Assembly: GCA_963971225.1 (NCBI GenBank)
Contig: OZ020267.1
Location: forward strand, 4,774,001 to 4,838,000
Source: Melieria omissa
Taxonomy: Eukaryota; Arthropoda; Insecta; Diptera; Ulidiidae
Direction of reading: 5' to 3'
Length of the DNA: 64,000 nucleotides
The notes under the pieces: generated by a model
Databases searched by the model: none
Told to the model about the DNA's origin: nothing
What the model saw: only the letters and a program-made list of their open reading frames with translations
Program-made: the position numbers and the translations under genes
Part shown: positions 12,942-24,265 of the stretch, in pieces
Position numbering within the stretch: position 1 is the stretch's first letter
Layout: each line of letters starts with the position of its first letter

Positions 12942-14148
12942 CAGTGTTAGCAGATCAGAAGATTTCGTCCTGGATTTAGGAGATTCTTTTTATCCTTTTA
13001 GGAGAAATTTAAGAAGGAAGATTAGTTTAGGAGCATGGATTTAGGAGGTTCTTGAGCTTTTAGGAGAATTTTTAGGAGAAAGATTAGTTTAGGAGAAAGT
13101 TTAGGAGATTTATATTTTATATTAGGAGATTTTTCGGATCCTTAGTGGATTTTTGGGAGATTTTTGAATAACGAAGTTTGATGTACTGGAAACACAACTT
13201 AGCAACAAAACTTATTTTGGCAACTACACCAATACCTCGCTTTGCGTCGTTTCGTTTCGCGTTTTTTCGAAGTTGCGTCGCTGCTGAATTAGTACTAATT
13301 TCCACTATGCGTCGTTAGATTTTCGAAGTTGCGTTGTTTTGGGTTATAGTCTTTAACTTTTTTTTTGAAATTTTCTTTTTGTTTCTAAAAAAAAAACTCA
13401 GGGATTCCCTTTCTAACTTTTGTGAAAGAAAGCCGACTTACGACAACAGCCACTATGGACTCATCAGACAGTGATTAATTTTTATTTTGTTTTTATAAAG
13501 TAATTGAATATTTTATTTTGTTGTAATTGAATTAGTTTTTTTTTTTGTTTTTTATATGTACATATGTAATAAAATTTTATATTATTTTTGTTTTTTAAAT
13601 GTTTACTTTGTTCAATTTTCTTTTTAAAAAGTAGTATTTTTGTAACCCTGGAACCTATCGTCGATTTTTACATGGTTTGCTATAGAAAATCATAATTCAC
13701 TTTGCGTCGTTTCAATTTGCGTCGTTTCTTTTTGGAACGTAACCACGACGCAAAGTGAGGTATTGGTGTATTTTAATAGCCCAACCATCCATTTGTGTTA
13801 AACATTTTTAAGCTTACAAAATGTAAGCTCGTTTTATCTCCTTCTCACTTATTATTTTCACAATGAAATCCCGCCAAAAATTACACTTTTTGTTAAATTC
13901 ATTTGTTATAGGTTTATTTTTTGTTAATTTTTGTTGTTAAGCTGAATATGAATAAAAAGAGGCTGCATTAAAAAAAATTATATGTAGATATATATGTTTA
14001 TATTTTTATTTTTTCATGAGAAGTTTTATTCCTCTAAAATAACGCAAATTTTTAAACGATTTTGGTAGATTTTTTGAACTTTTGGGAGAACATTTTAGTA
14101 TTTTTTTAAGATTTAGAAGAAAGTAATTTCAGGTATCTGGCAACACTG
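12942..14148. mobile_element. hAT-like non-autonomous element with nested MITE
   Basis: The left end reads CAGTGTTAGCAGATC, and the right end read on the other strand is CAGTGTTGCCAGATA: inverted termini of about 14 bp with one mismatch. The CAG start suggests a hAT-type element. The flanking 8-mers (CTTATGGG, CTAATAGA) match poorly, so the target duplication is doubtful. The left interior (about 12960-13170) carries some ten copies of a TTTAGGAGA-like motif, and related TTTGGGAGA occurs near the right end. A TA-flanked element is inserted at 13227-13768. No transposase reading frame was found. Confidence 0.55.
13227..13768. mobile_element. TA-flanked MITE, Tc1/mariner-type, nested
   Basis: The left terminus CACCAATACCTCGCTTTG and the inverted right terminus CACCAATACCTCACTTTG agree for more than 20 bp with one mismatch. 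TA lies immediately outside both ends (13225-13226 and 13769-13770), the target duplication of Tc1/mariner transposases. It is 542 bp, AT-rich and without a transposase. TGCGTCGTTT-like repeats recur inside both ends (near 13243, 13307, 13706, 13721) and could be transposase-binding subterminal repeats. Confidence 0.8.
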
Positions 14149-14230
14149 CTAATAGATCAGAGCTAGCAAACTAGGGGATGATTCAGTGCATGCAGCAATC
14201 AACACTAACCTCTCAGCTATCTTTGGAATA

Positions 14231-14372
14231 CAGTAGCGCATATATGATTTCATATTGGGGGGATTTTGTGTACAACTTTTGAGCCCAATTCCATTCGAAA
14301 CCATACTTTGTACTAAAAATTTTTGTATTTGGGGGTTTCAACACCCCACAACCCCCCTGGTGAGCGCCAATG
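14231..14372. mobile_element. hAT-like MITE copy (CAGTGGCGCAC family)
   Basis: It aligns by eye along its length with the copy at 51027-51168: ATGATTTCA, a G-run, GTACAACTTTTGAGCC, a CATA-TTTGTAC block, then GGGGGTTTCAA and a C-run. The ends (CAGTAGCGC and GCGCCAATG) are mutated. No convincing target duplication remains, so this is an older copy. Confidence 0.65.
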
Positions 14373-14902
14373 CGTCTCCATAAACTCAACAGGTGTGTCT
14401 GTGAAAACAAAGTGAGTCAGATGTGGGTTACAGAACATGTTGGAATGGAACAAAATTCGATAAGTAGCAGAAAAACTAGCTAAGACAGAATGGGTGAATG
14501 AAATTCTCTGAACCCGAATGCAGGGATCCAGAAGGTTTAAACTTTGGGCGACAATTAGAAAATCTCCATTAGAAACTATAATCTCGAGACTAAAAACTAT
14601 AGACAACATCAATAAGTTTTACAAACGCTATTTCGCTGTAAAACTGAAGATTGTTTTGACTCAAAATCAGAAAATATGGCAGAGAACTGTGGCCTGGAAA
14701 CTTCAAAAAACACTCAGCCTTATTTTTATATGTAGAACGACGATACAACTGCACATTTTATGGGTCCATACTAAAGAGTTAGAGAAGATCTACTTATCTT
14801 CTCTAACTCATGCTCCCTATTTCACAAAGAGAAATCTATCTGAGAATTGTGTCACAGAAACTTGAAACAGCAGACCTATGAAACAGCTGCGGAATTATGT
14901 GT
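14373..14902. other. Non-coding spacer between two hAT-like MITEs
   Basis: No gene or repeat is recognised. A 115-codon open frame on the plus strand (14518-14865) shows no recognisable domain. A short complementary pair (AGAGAAGATC with the nearby ATCTTCTCT, 14781-14802) can fold into a small hairpin. Confidence 0.5.
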
Positions 14903-15049
14903 CAGGGCCGCATTCAGAAAAATATTTGGGTGGGTTTCAAAAAGTAATTCTTTAATATTCATAAGATGCCTTTTCATTTGTATGTAGTTTTAAAGTCGAT
15001 CCTAATATTCCGGGGGTTTCAACCCCCAAACCCCCTGAATCCGCCACTA
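14903..15049. mobile_element. hAT-like MITE (CAGTGGCGG family)
   Basis: It is closely similar along its full length to 59228-59383. Shared blocks include TTCAAAAAGTAATTCTTTA, ATTCATAA, ATGCCTTTT and AAGTCGATCCTAATATT, then a G-run, GTTTCAACCCCC and CCGCCACT. The ends are CAGGGCCGC and CCGCCACTA. No target duplication is visible. It is non-coding. Confidence 0.75.
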
Positions 15050-17085
15050 CAGCCAAGCAATGTTAAATATTTCAGGAAGAAAGAAAGTGTTCGGTTTTAG
15101 CAAATGTCTATTAATTTTTCTTCTACCCCTTTAACCATTCCGTAATCAAAATTAATTTTTCTACGATTGCAAATGTTTTTAATAAATTTTAACACTTTCA
15201 ATGTGCTTGTAAATCCTTAAAGTTTTAAACTTTCACTCAACGAGTTATTTGCTCCGAAATCAGATAATATGCAAAGAGTTTCCTTCCCCTTCAGTGACGC
15301 CGCCCAAGCAAAGGCGACACTGTAATTTATTTTACACAGCATTTCACTAAAATTTCCACTTTACTTAAATTGAATAAAAACAACAACGTTTAACCCAATC
15401 GCCTTTGCCCAGTCAGGTAAGTGAATCAAGCAGAGCTGAAAACTTAAGGACCAAACAAAAAACGTCAACAAGAACAATGCTGCTCACTCTTCGCTGCGTT
15501 GCAACCCTTCAGCGCTGCATTTGAGCGAAAAGTAATTTCAATAATTTCTCAGCTAAAGCAACGAAAATAACCGAATCCAGTAGCGGTGGCGAAACTCAAA
15601 TCCACTTCAGCGCGTGGTCCGGCACAGTGGTCGAGTGGGCCAGTAAGTAGACGTGGCGAAGTGCGAAGTGCGAGGACGAGGCAGCACGGCAACGGGTATT
15701 GTGCAGTGCGATAAACACAGGAAGGAATTTTCTACTTTTCAGAAAGTTTTTGTGTTTTGACGTGATTTTTGCTGCTATACGCGTTATGAGGCGAAGCCAG
15801 CTGCGCGAATGGGTGCGCAGAGCGGTGGAGCGGTGGAGTGGTGGGGCGATAAAGCAGCCAACCAGCCAAGCGTTCAAGCAGGCAACTACTCAGCCAACGA
15901 AGCATCAACCAGGCCAACGACAATGCGAACGTCTACGTCAACAATTTTGCAATGCAGCCAGTGGCGCAGCGGCTACAGCGACAGCAACAACAGACGTTCG
16001 TTCGACATGACACGTAATGTAGCAGAACAAAAGGCGAAATTACTTAACTAAAAACACGCTGCGCACCAGCACACGGCCATGTCTCCAGATGCGAGCGATA
16101 CGTTCTATGTAGGAGCTGAATGGCGCTGGCTGGCGGTGGGAGCAGCGAGGGCGACAGCGCATATAAAATTGAATTCCTTGGCGCAGAAAAGTTTCTGTAT
16201 GTTTTCTTGCTTTTTGTGCGTTTATATTTTTTGCTTTTCTACTTTTGTGATATTTGGCTTTTCATTGTCGTTCTTTTTGTTGATGTTGTTTTTGCAGGTT
16301 GTTTGTTGCTGTCAAACGAAATTAAATGGATTGAAGTGAAATTTGCTGAATGCAACTGACAGCGCTTCGGCGCCAATGCGACGTGGCTTTTAGGTAAATG
16401 AAAAATAAAACAAATTTGAAAAATTCGTGTTGCTATCTGAAACAAATGTTAATTTATCTTAAAAGCGCTGAACATAAGTGCCACCCAGCTAGTCAACCGG
16501 ACAGCCAACCAACCAACAATCAGCTGTCAAGTCGCCCACCTGTCAACGCACATGACTTGTCACACACATCACTTGGTCACTTGGATTGATCTAAACATAC
16601 AATTGTACATGAATACGTATGTACATATGTGATTAAGAAATATATATATTATATATATATATGTAGAAAAGGATTAGAAGCAAGGAAAACAACGCAAATT
16701 TAAGAAATTAGTCATCGAACGTTTGCGCCGTGTGTTGAATATTTAAAAACGAATTTAGTATTTTTTAACCAGAGAGAATGGAAAAAATTCGTTTAATTTG
16801 AAAATAACAAGCAGAATGGCAGCAACAACAATTAGATAGATAAGTTGCATTAGCCAACAACATTGTTCTAGAATTTTTTGTTAATTGCTTTGGTGAATTT
16901 TTTGTTTTTGTCTGATTTGATCCACAACAAGGAAGGTCAGCAAATGCTTTGATGCTTAAAATAGTTTTCATGTATTTTAAAAATGTTTCAAATAAAGAGA
17001 AATAATAACATTTAAAATATAATTTTCAGAGTGTTTAATAACAATACAAAAGAAATTAAATGATATGATGAAAATAAAATGAAAT
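15050..17085. other. Single-copy non-coding DNA
   Basis: 15480-16100 is GC-richer, with overlapping open frames on both strands of low-complexity character. 16100-17085 is more AT-rich, with GTT and TA runs. No gene, RNA or mobile element is recognised. Confidence 0.55.
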
Positions 17086-17395
17086 GACGAAAATAAAATA
17101 AAATAAAATTAAAAAAAATAAAAAAAAAATAAAATAAAATAAAATAAAATAAAATAAAATAAAATAAAATAAAATAAAATAAAATAAAATAAAAAAAATA
17201 AAATAAAATAAAATAGAATAAAATAAAATAAAATAAAATAAAATAAAATAAAATAAAATAAAATAAAATAAAATAAAATAAAATAAAATAAAATAAAATA
17301 AAATAAAATAAAATAAAATAAAACAAACTAAAATAAAATAAAATAAAATAAAATAAAATAAAAATAAATAAAATAAAATAAATCATATCAAATCA
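17086..17395. repeat. AAAAT pentanucleotide array, about 310 bp
   Basis: Some sixty near-perfect AAAAT units have rare interruptions (AAAAAAAT near 17110 and 17190, CAAACT near 17323). Any open frame across it (for example the IFLFY-repeat frame on the minus strand) is an artefact of the 15-base super-period. Confidence 0.97.
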
Positions 17396-17477
17396 AATAA
17401 AATGAACCGATTGAGCCAGTGTTTCAACACAAGAAAGTTACAGTTACTAGCCCCAGACAGAGAGGAAGGAGTGTCTT

Positions 17478-17765
17478 GCAAGCTCCTTAAGTTAAACGTA
17501 GAAGATCTTTGATTCCTCAGTAGGTTCGTAATAGGGCATTGCGCACTAAGATATCAACCCAAAAATATGATAATATAACTCCTCAGGATATGAGAGCAGG
17601 AACAAGAAAAATGTTCCATGTTCTATGTGAATATTCTGTACTTAGCAAAAAGAGATGTGTCCTGTTTGGTCAGGAAACAATATCACCTTAAACCACCTGG
17701 AAGCTAGAACGGCAGATATAAAGTGATGGATTTTGATCAATTAAAAAACCTTCAACGTGGAATGT
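17478..17765 (+). pseudogene. LINE relic: 3' end of ORF2, RNase H region
   Basis: The plus-strand translation gives FVIGHCALRYQPKNM, then after a frameshift HVLCEYSVLSKKRCVLFG. The pattern GHC-x-L-R...H-x-L-C-E-x-x-x-L-x-x-x-R-x-x-x-x-G is the C-terminal end of ORF2 in jockey-like non-LTR retrotransposons, after the RNase H domain. An in-frame stop precedes it, and the zinc-knuckle cysteines expected between the two blocks are lost. This is a dead fragment. The exact clade cannot be fixed from about 60 residues. Confidence 0.55.
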
Positions 17766-20700
17766 TATAACAAGCTGCACAAAAGATCTAAGCACTGTAG
17801 CCTACATTCCACTACATACACTAAAAAGTATAAAACTTGTAAGGCGATTGCATATCAAACGACTCATCATTTTATTGAGAAAAAAAACAACCTATATGGG
17901 ATCATCCACGCCTGCTTTACACGGCCACTTAACTAAAAATTTAATAACTTGGTACATTTAAATAAAGAAATATTGTTATCAAATGATTGTATGTTTCAAT
18001 AAGATTGGTCCTGCCCAAAGGTAAACTATGGTCTATTTTTATAAGGCGATATTTGTATTGAAGTGTTATGTGTTTCATTGGGGAAAGTAAAGCTGCATCT
18101 TTTATAGTTAAAAAAATCAACAATGGTATATTTCTGTAAAGCGACTCTGTGTTGTATTGGAGAAAATATAACTATGTGTTTCTGTGTTCTGTTGAAGAAA
18201 ACATGGACTACATGAGACCGACCACAATCATTAACTCAGCTGCCACATTCAGCACAAGAAAAAATTCTGCTAGAGTATAATTGGTGATATGTCATACAAA
18301 AATTACTAAATTTCGATTTAAAAATTTCTCAGGTACTTATTTAGGCATTACACATTATATTGGGAACATTCACAACTATCTCTGACTCGCAACAATGAAC
18401 GTAGCAGGTTTCGTCAAATCACCTAAATTGGATAGCAAACTAGGTCATGTGATGTCATCAAATGTCAAAATCTTGTATAACATTGCCTAATAAAGAAATA
18501 CAAATACAACAAACAAATGTCTTACTTAGGCATAAGAAATTGAATCATTCAAGTCAACCTCTCATTGTAATTGTTGGCCAATCTAATATATGTACATATG
18601 TAATATAACTAAATCAATATCATAATAAAGATCATTGTCTTCATAAACAAAAACTTTCAGAATACTAACGAACGAAAAATATTATCCCATCAGGAGTAAA
18701 TAACTCGTAGGTATCTATAAGAAAACTTGTTCAGCAAAACACAGCAGAGTCAGCAAACAGCAGTCGCCAGCCCACTGCCAACGACATGTGGTAAAAGTCA
18801 AAAGACAAAAAGCTACAGAAAATTAAACGAAAAACAACAAAAACAAGGCAGCAAAATCGTAATGGAAATTGAAATGAAAATGGAGATGGAAATGGAAATC
18901 CTAATGGAAATTGGTGAATGTTGAATGCGGAATGGTAATGGAAATGCATTTCTGGCGCTGATTTGTGTGCATGACTGGCAGCCCGGCACCGGATAATATC
19001 AATCAGCGGCCATTCTTCATTTTTGTTTACTGCACAGAAGGCAGTGTCGGGGAAGGCGCAGCCCAGCCAACGACTCGTGGCCAGACGCGCTGGCAACGCA
19101 TTGCACTCACCTGGGTTGATTTGATTGTTGTTGCTGACGGTGTTTTGAAGTTGTTGATTTGTGGATATGTTGCTGTAGCTCTAACGCAGCTATGTGGATG
19201 TGTTCTATGCAACATATGGTTTTGTTGTTGTTGTTGTATACCTTTTTTCACAACTTATTTAAGCATTCCGAATGTGTTTGCGCAGCACACGAATTTATTG
19301 AATTTATTTTCATTTCTATTTTTTTTTTTTAATTTATTTTTTTTGCTGCTACAACCCACCGTCTGCCATGTGGCCAGCCAACACCTGCACGCGTACACGC
19401 ACTTGACTAATATTTCACCATAATACTGTTGTTGTTGTTGTGAATTTTTCTAATGTACTGCAAGACAACTTTGTTGCACCGGCACAGACAGACGGGACGC
19501 GAGCACGATTGGTCGTTGTGAAGGCAACGCGACGAGCGACCAAAATGCGCCATGGTCAAAGCGTCTGGTGCAAAAAGTTCACGAATGCTAAATGTAGAAT
19601 GCAAACTGCATATTGATCATTGTCAAGGGAGCCGCCAACCGGTCCCCAGCGGCACACATCGCCATCACTTGTGGCAGAATGTCGCAAGTGCCCGGCACTG
19701 CAGCTACACATACGTCAATGCTTTACGCAGACTCCGCCGCGACAATGGGGCCCTTTCGTCCCGCCATTGAGCGTGAGGCGTAGCGAATAACTTAAATTGC
19801 AACAATTACAACAACAGCAACAAAGGCAACAAGTGCAGTCGTAACATTAATAACTGCAGTAAACAGCGGCGATAAACATTGTCGCCAAGTTGCAGCGTAA
19901 AATTTATTAACGAAATCACAAACGATGCATAGCCGAACGCCTATCAAAGGCACTCGACACGCTCGTTGCTGGTGTTTTGCATTTGTCTGCTGTACTTTAC
20001 AGCTTGCAGTCAATGCACAACAATCAATGGCGGCAAAAGCATTAAGTGCAAGAACAACAACGACAAATGAGCGCATTAGTTCGCAGGGCTACTGGATGGG
20101 CCACGTTACTTACATATGTATAAAACTAGACATAACAACAACAAAAGTTCTCTTCAGGTGGCTCAGCTTGACCTCTTCTTATTTTTACCGCCCTATTTCC
20201 GATATCCTCAATTTTACTGTTTGGACCAACTTAGTTTGAGTCTCTCCGGCTGTGGTCTGTTTTGATTTGAGAATTCTATTTTTCATCTTTCGTTTCGCCA
20301 TTCAACTCTCAATTGGTTTCAATTCTACGGTAAACATTTTTGTGTTTTGTTATTTACATCAAAGCTTTAGATAATCTACACAAAATCTCAAGAGACATTT
20401 GTATGCACGCCAAAATTTCTACCAATGCTGTACAACAACGCAGACAATCGTCCTGAGCCCAGGTTCAACCTGCTGCCGGCCATATAATTATAATTTTTAT
20501 AGTCTTTTGTTTGTTAGCCTTTATGACTTGGGAAGTCATACATCAAACCCCAGTTTATTTCTTGTTTGAGCAGAAAATGTCAACAACAACAACTTGTAAA
20601 GCCAGAGTTGCCACCACAGTATCAGTAGGAGGCGAAAGCAAAATAGGTAAAGAAATCACTGAAGTTTGAAAAGGCAATGAAAGTAGGCCACTAAAATGCC

Positions 20701-20783
20701 CTCAGTACAGGTGGTAAATTTATTATGATTGTTATTATTATAATTGTTGATAATTTCTTATTTAATATTATTTTGGTTTGATA
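17766..20783. other. Non-coding DNA, AT-rich then GC-richer
   Basis: 17766-18720 is AT-rich and may include more LINE 3' sequence, but no motif proves it. 18720-20270 has CAA/GTT blocks and an ATGGAA-rich stretch (about 18860-18915). 20270-20783 is AT-rich. No gene is supported. Confidence 0.5.
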
Positions 20784-21200
20784 ACACTGTGCAACAAAAA
20801 TAAAAAAAAATTTGCACAGCGGCAAAACTCCATATGGGCGTGAAACCATAGACCAAACATAGTATACGCAAACTGCATACGCAGTTTTTCATTTCTACAT
20901 CCTTTGTCATTTTAAAAGGACTTCAAAATGTTGAAGGGGATAATAAATTAAAAAAATATAAAAAATACTCAACCTCGTTAAAATATGGCGATATGTATAT
21001 CAAATGAAAGAGGAAAGGCTCAAGAATTTAGATACAGTTGATTTTTTATCCATTTGATAAAAAATTGTATTAAAAAGGTCCTTGGAAAATTTTAATCCTT
21101 TATATCCTTGAAAATTTATATAGAATTTTCTTGAAAAGTAGGTATATTAAAATCTAAAATCTCCTTGATCACGTGTCAAAATTTCGTTAAATTTCATTCA
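20784..21200 (+). mobile_element. Single arm of the palindromic element family
   Basis: It starts ACACTGTGCAAC and follows the left arm of the 7302-8229 element in order: CCATATGGGCGTGAAAC, AGACCAAACATAGTA, TTTTTCATTTCTACATCC, AAAAGGACTTCAAAA, AATATGGCGATATGTATA and GATCACGTGTCAAAATT. The right arm is absent, and the sequence runs straight into a piggyBac-like fragment. This is either a half-deleted palindrome or a one-armed relative. Confidence 0.8.
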
Positions 21201-21222
21201 TAAAGATAGAGTCATTGGTTAA

Positions 21223-21483
21223 CCCATTGCTGCCTAATGGGTAAAATTTTACTCCTGAAAATTTACTTTTTAAAAAATCATAGAAAAGTTCGTGGTACAA
21301 TTATCTCAAAATCATTGATAGGGGTGGTTGGGGGTAAAGATGGAACTATCTTAGTCTAGTGGAGGTCACCGTAAAATTCCGCCTTCTAGCTAGAGTTACC
21401 AGACTCCAAAAATTGTGAATTTTCCGAAGGTCAAAAATGTGGTAAAACGTAGAACCTCACAAAAATTTGCCTCCTAACTCGCC
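21223..21483. mobile_element. Truncated piggyBac-like MITE (CCCATTGCTGCC family)
   Basis: TTAA (21219-21222) is followed by CCCATTGCTGCCTAATGGG. The next 250 bp match the reverse complement of the right half of 30437-30906, sharing GTAAAATTTTAC, AGTTCGTGGTA, AGATGGAACTA, TTAGTCTAGTGGA, AATTGTGAATTTTCCG and TTTGCCTCCTAACTC. The second terminus is missing because a hAT-like fragment begins there. Confidence 0.75.
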
Positions 21484-21563
21484 TTTAAAACCATATTTTG
21501 TACCAGCAATTTTTATGGTTTTTGGGGATCTTAAATCCGCAAGATCCCCCGTGTGCGCCACTG
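21484..21563. mobile_element. hAT-like MITE fragment (right part)
   Basis: AAACCATATTTTGTACC, a TTTTTGGGG block and the terminus GTGTGCGCCACTG match the right part of the CAGTGGCGCAC family (51027, 14231). The left half is absent. Confidence 0.65.
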
Positions 21564-23659
21564 AAACGATGTCAACACACACTGACTTTCTGTTCCCATC
21601 TGCCGAATTCAAAATCAAAGTAAAGTGCGCACATTCCACATCTACAGTCAACCTACCTGTTGCTGGAATTTGGTAATTGCTGAGAGGGGAATCGTTTAAC
21701 GGCGGCGGTCGCCATTGCAGCTTTAATGGGCTGTCATAATAATAAAGCAATTAAAACGTAACTACCCACGACGACAACAACCACAGCAAGAACTCATATG
21801 CGGTGCGTGTATGTGTGTGTGTGTGTAATGTTGGGGCTGCCAACTTGAGCGGCTTCTTCCGCTGTCGCCAAAGCGACTGTCAACGTCATCTTTGGCTTTG
21901 TTTGTCTGTCTGTCTGTCTTTCTGTCTGTCTGTACGTACGTCCAACTCTGTCTCGGTTGGCGCGATATGCGTAAAAGTGTCAACTCTTTTGACACTAATT
22001 GATTTTTTATAGCGCGGTGTGGCCATAAAAACCGTCAGTTTATGCGTTGCCGGCGGAGTTATTAGCCAATAGCGTTGGCCTTCGCGCCCGGCAACATTAG
22101 TCCCTTTTCTCTAAGCCACTGCAGAGCTAACTACGGACAGACGGGTAAACTGTCTGACAGACAGACGGACAGCTGAGGCTGCAGCCATGCGCCACGCATC
22201 GTTCGCCGCTGCTAGACTCGCTCTAGGCTTGCGAACGGTTTGATTTATGTTTGTGCTAATTTGCGCATATTAGCGGCCGGATTTATGGGGCAGCCCGAAG
22301 ACATACACCAACACACATGCACATAGCTCAAATGGCGCCAAGTAGCTGCTGTTTGAGCGACAGTGCGAGCACTTCAAGTGGCGTTTGGTGCTAACGAGCG
22401 AAGCAACATTTGGATAAACATATTTTCAGCAACATTTCGATGGATTGTTTGATGAGTTAAAGCGAATGCGATCATGAGAAATAATAACAAATTCAGTACT
22501 ATTAATTCACTTTTGTTGTTTTGGCAGATCATTACTTGTCAGCAAGTGTGAGAAGTAAAAATTCCAGCAGTGCAATAAATTAGCATAAATCAGCAGCACC
22601 AACAACAACTAAAGCAGCAGCGACGCCTATCAATTTGCAATCAGCAAAACGCTCAAATTGGCTCAATTCGCCTCTGCGCCATGGCGAATCGCATTTGACG
22701 GCCTTAACACGCACAGCGCAACACTGGGCGACTTTGGCGTCAATTCAACGTGTGCGTGAAAAAATAAAAATTTTCTGTACGCTTTTTAATTTGTACACAA
22801 TTTTAATGAATTTATTTTATTTTTTTTTCACTATGGCAAATGCACTAATTACCTTTTTCGTGTTGTTTATGCTTTTTGCGTGTAAAAAAATAAAAATAAA
22901 AAAATAAAACAAAAATACAAACGACGAAACGAATTTGAAGAAAAGTAGAAGCAACAAGCACAAAAGCGAAAAAGTGCAATGAAACAACATTAAAAAATAT
23001 TACAAACGAAAAACTAAAAGCAACAAATCGATAACAATTTGTTAGGTCAGGCTGCGCCCTGTTGTTGTTTTTGGTATATTAACGTTGTATTTGTTGTTCT
23101 TATTAGAACACTTTATGCCAGTTGCGCTAAAAGCAGCAAAAGAACATCCATAATCGAATTGGTTTTTCCTATTGAGACAATGTTCACACTTATTTTTTGT
23201 GGCCTCTTTGGAGCCAATGACAAGGATACAAACGCGTCTTATTTATGTGTATGTATGTGTGTTTGTAGTTTTATATGAACTTGGCGACAAATGACTGTGT
23301 GAAATGAAAATTAGTAGCGACATTGGCTATGAAGACGGACTGACAGGCGCTCGATTAAGCTAAATGAGCAGAAAAGTTAGTGAAAGGGAAAGGAAACGAA
23401 ATATTGAGTTGGCCTAACGTACGAACAACGAATGCCTTAACGAGCTGAGAAAATGAAAATAGAATAATGAGCGTTCAGAAAGAAAGCACGGAGTCTAATT
23501 GGCTGCCATGTTGGGGCTGTTAGGAAAATTACAAATACAGTTAGCGTCCAAACATGCTGTCGAATAACATGAAAGCAATTTTCTTAGCAGTTATCACTCG
23601 ACAACAGTAAAGATGATACATAAAAGAAAAAAATGGATAAAACAAGAAATAAAATATTA
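21564..23659. other. Single-copy non-coding DNA
   Basis: The stretch includes a GTCT tetranucleotide run (about 21900-21938), GT runs near 21815, and GC-richer blocks (22020-22400, 22610-22750). No gene or RNA is supported. Confidence 0.55.
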
Positions 23660-24265
23660 TTAACACTTTTTTAATATAAACCAAATTATTTTGTGAATTT
23701 TATATTTATGAATTTTATTTTATTTAATGAAAAAAGAATGAACAAATAAATTTTTTTGCGGTGCACATAGAACCGGTAATGAAACAATTCAAACATAAAA
23801 TAAAATTTATTTGATCAAATAAAATAAAATCAAATAAAATCAAATAAAATCAAATAAAATAAAATAAAATAAAATAAAATAAAATAAAATAAAATAAAAT
23901 AAAATAAAATAAAATAAAATAAAATAAAATAAAATAAATTAAATTAAATTGTTCATATTTTTTGGGAATAAACCAATTTTATTTTGTGAATTTTATTTCA
24001 TTTAAAGGAAAAGGGAAGAAAAAATGCAATTTTGTGCGATACTCATGGAACCAGTAATAAACAAATTCAAACACCTATTCATCTCTACTCGAAAATACGA
24101 AATATATTAAATAAAATAAATTAAATTGTTTAGATTTTTAAGAATTTTGTATTTACGAATTTTATTTTATTTAATAAAAAAAGGGAGACAAAAAAAATTT
24201 TGTGCGGTACACATGGAACCATAAATAAAACAATTCAAACACCTATTCATCCCTACTCCCATATA
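23660..24265. repeat. Three-unit AT-rich tandem repeat with AAAAT expansion
   Basis: Three related units start near 23670, 23950 and 24125. Each runs AAATTGTT(C/T)A..., GAATTTTATTT, a short G/A block, TTTTGTGCG(G/A)TAC, CATGGAACC, a variable AATAAA stretch, CAATTCAAACACC and TATTCATC (the last two best in units 2 and 3). Unit 1 carries an AAAAT/CAAAT array (about 23815-23940) that lengthens it. Confidence 0.7.

Noticed and set aside
17012..17386. 124-codon frame with IFLFY repeats on the minus strand
   Set aside because: Translation of the AAAAT array.
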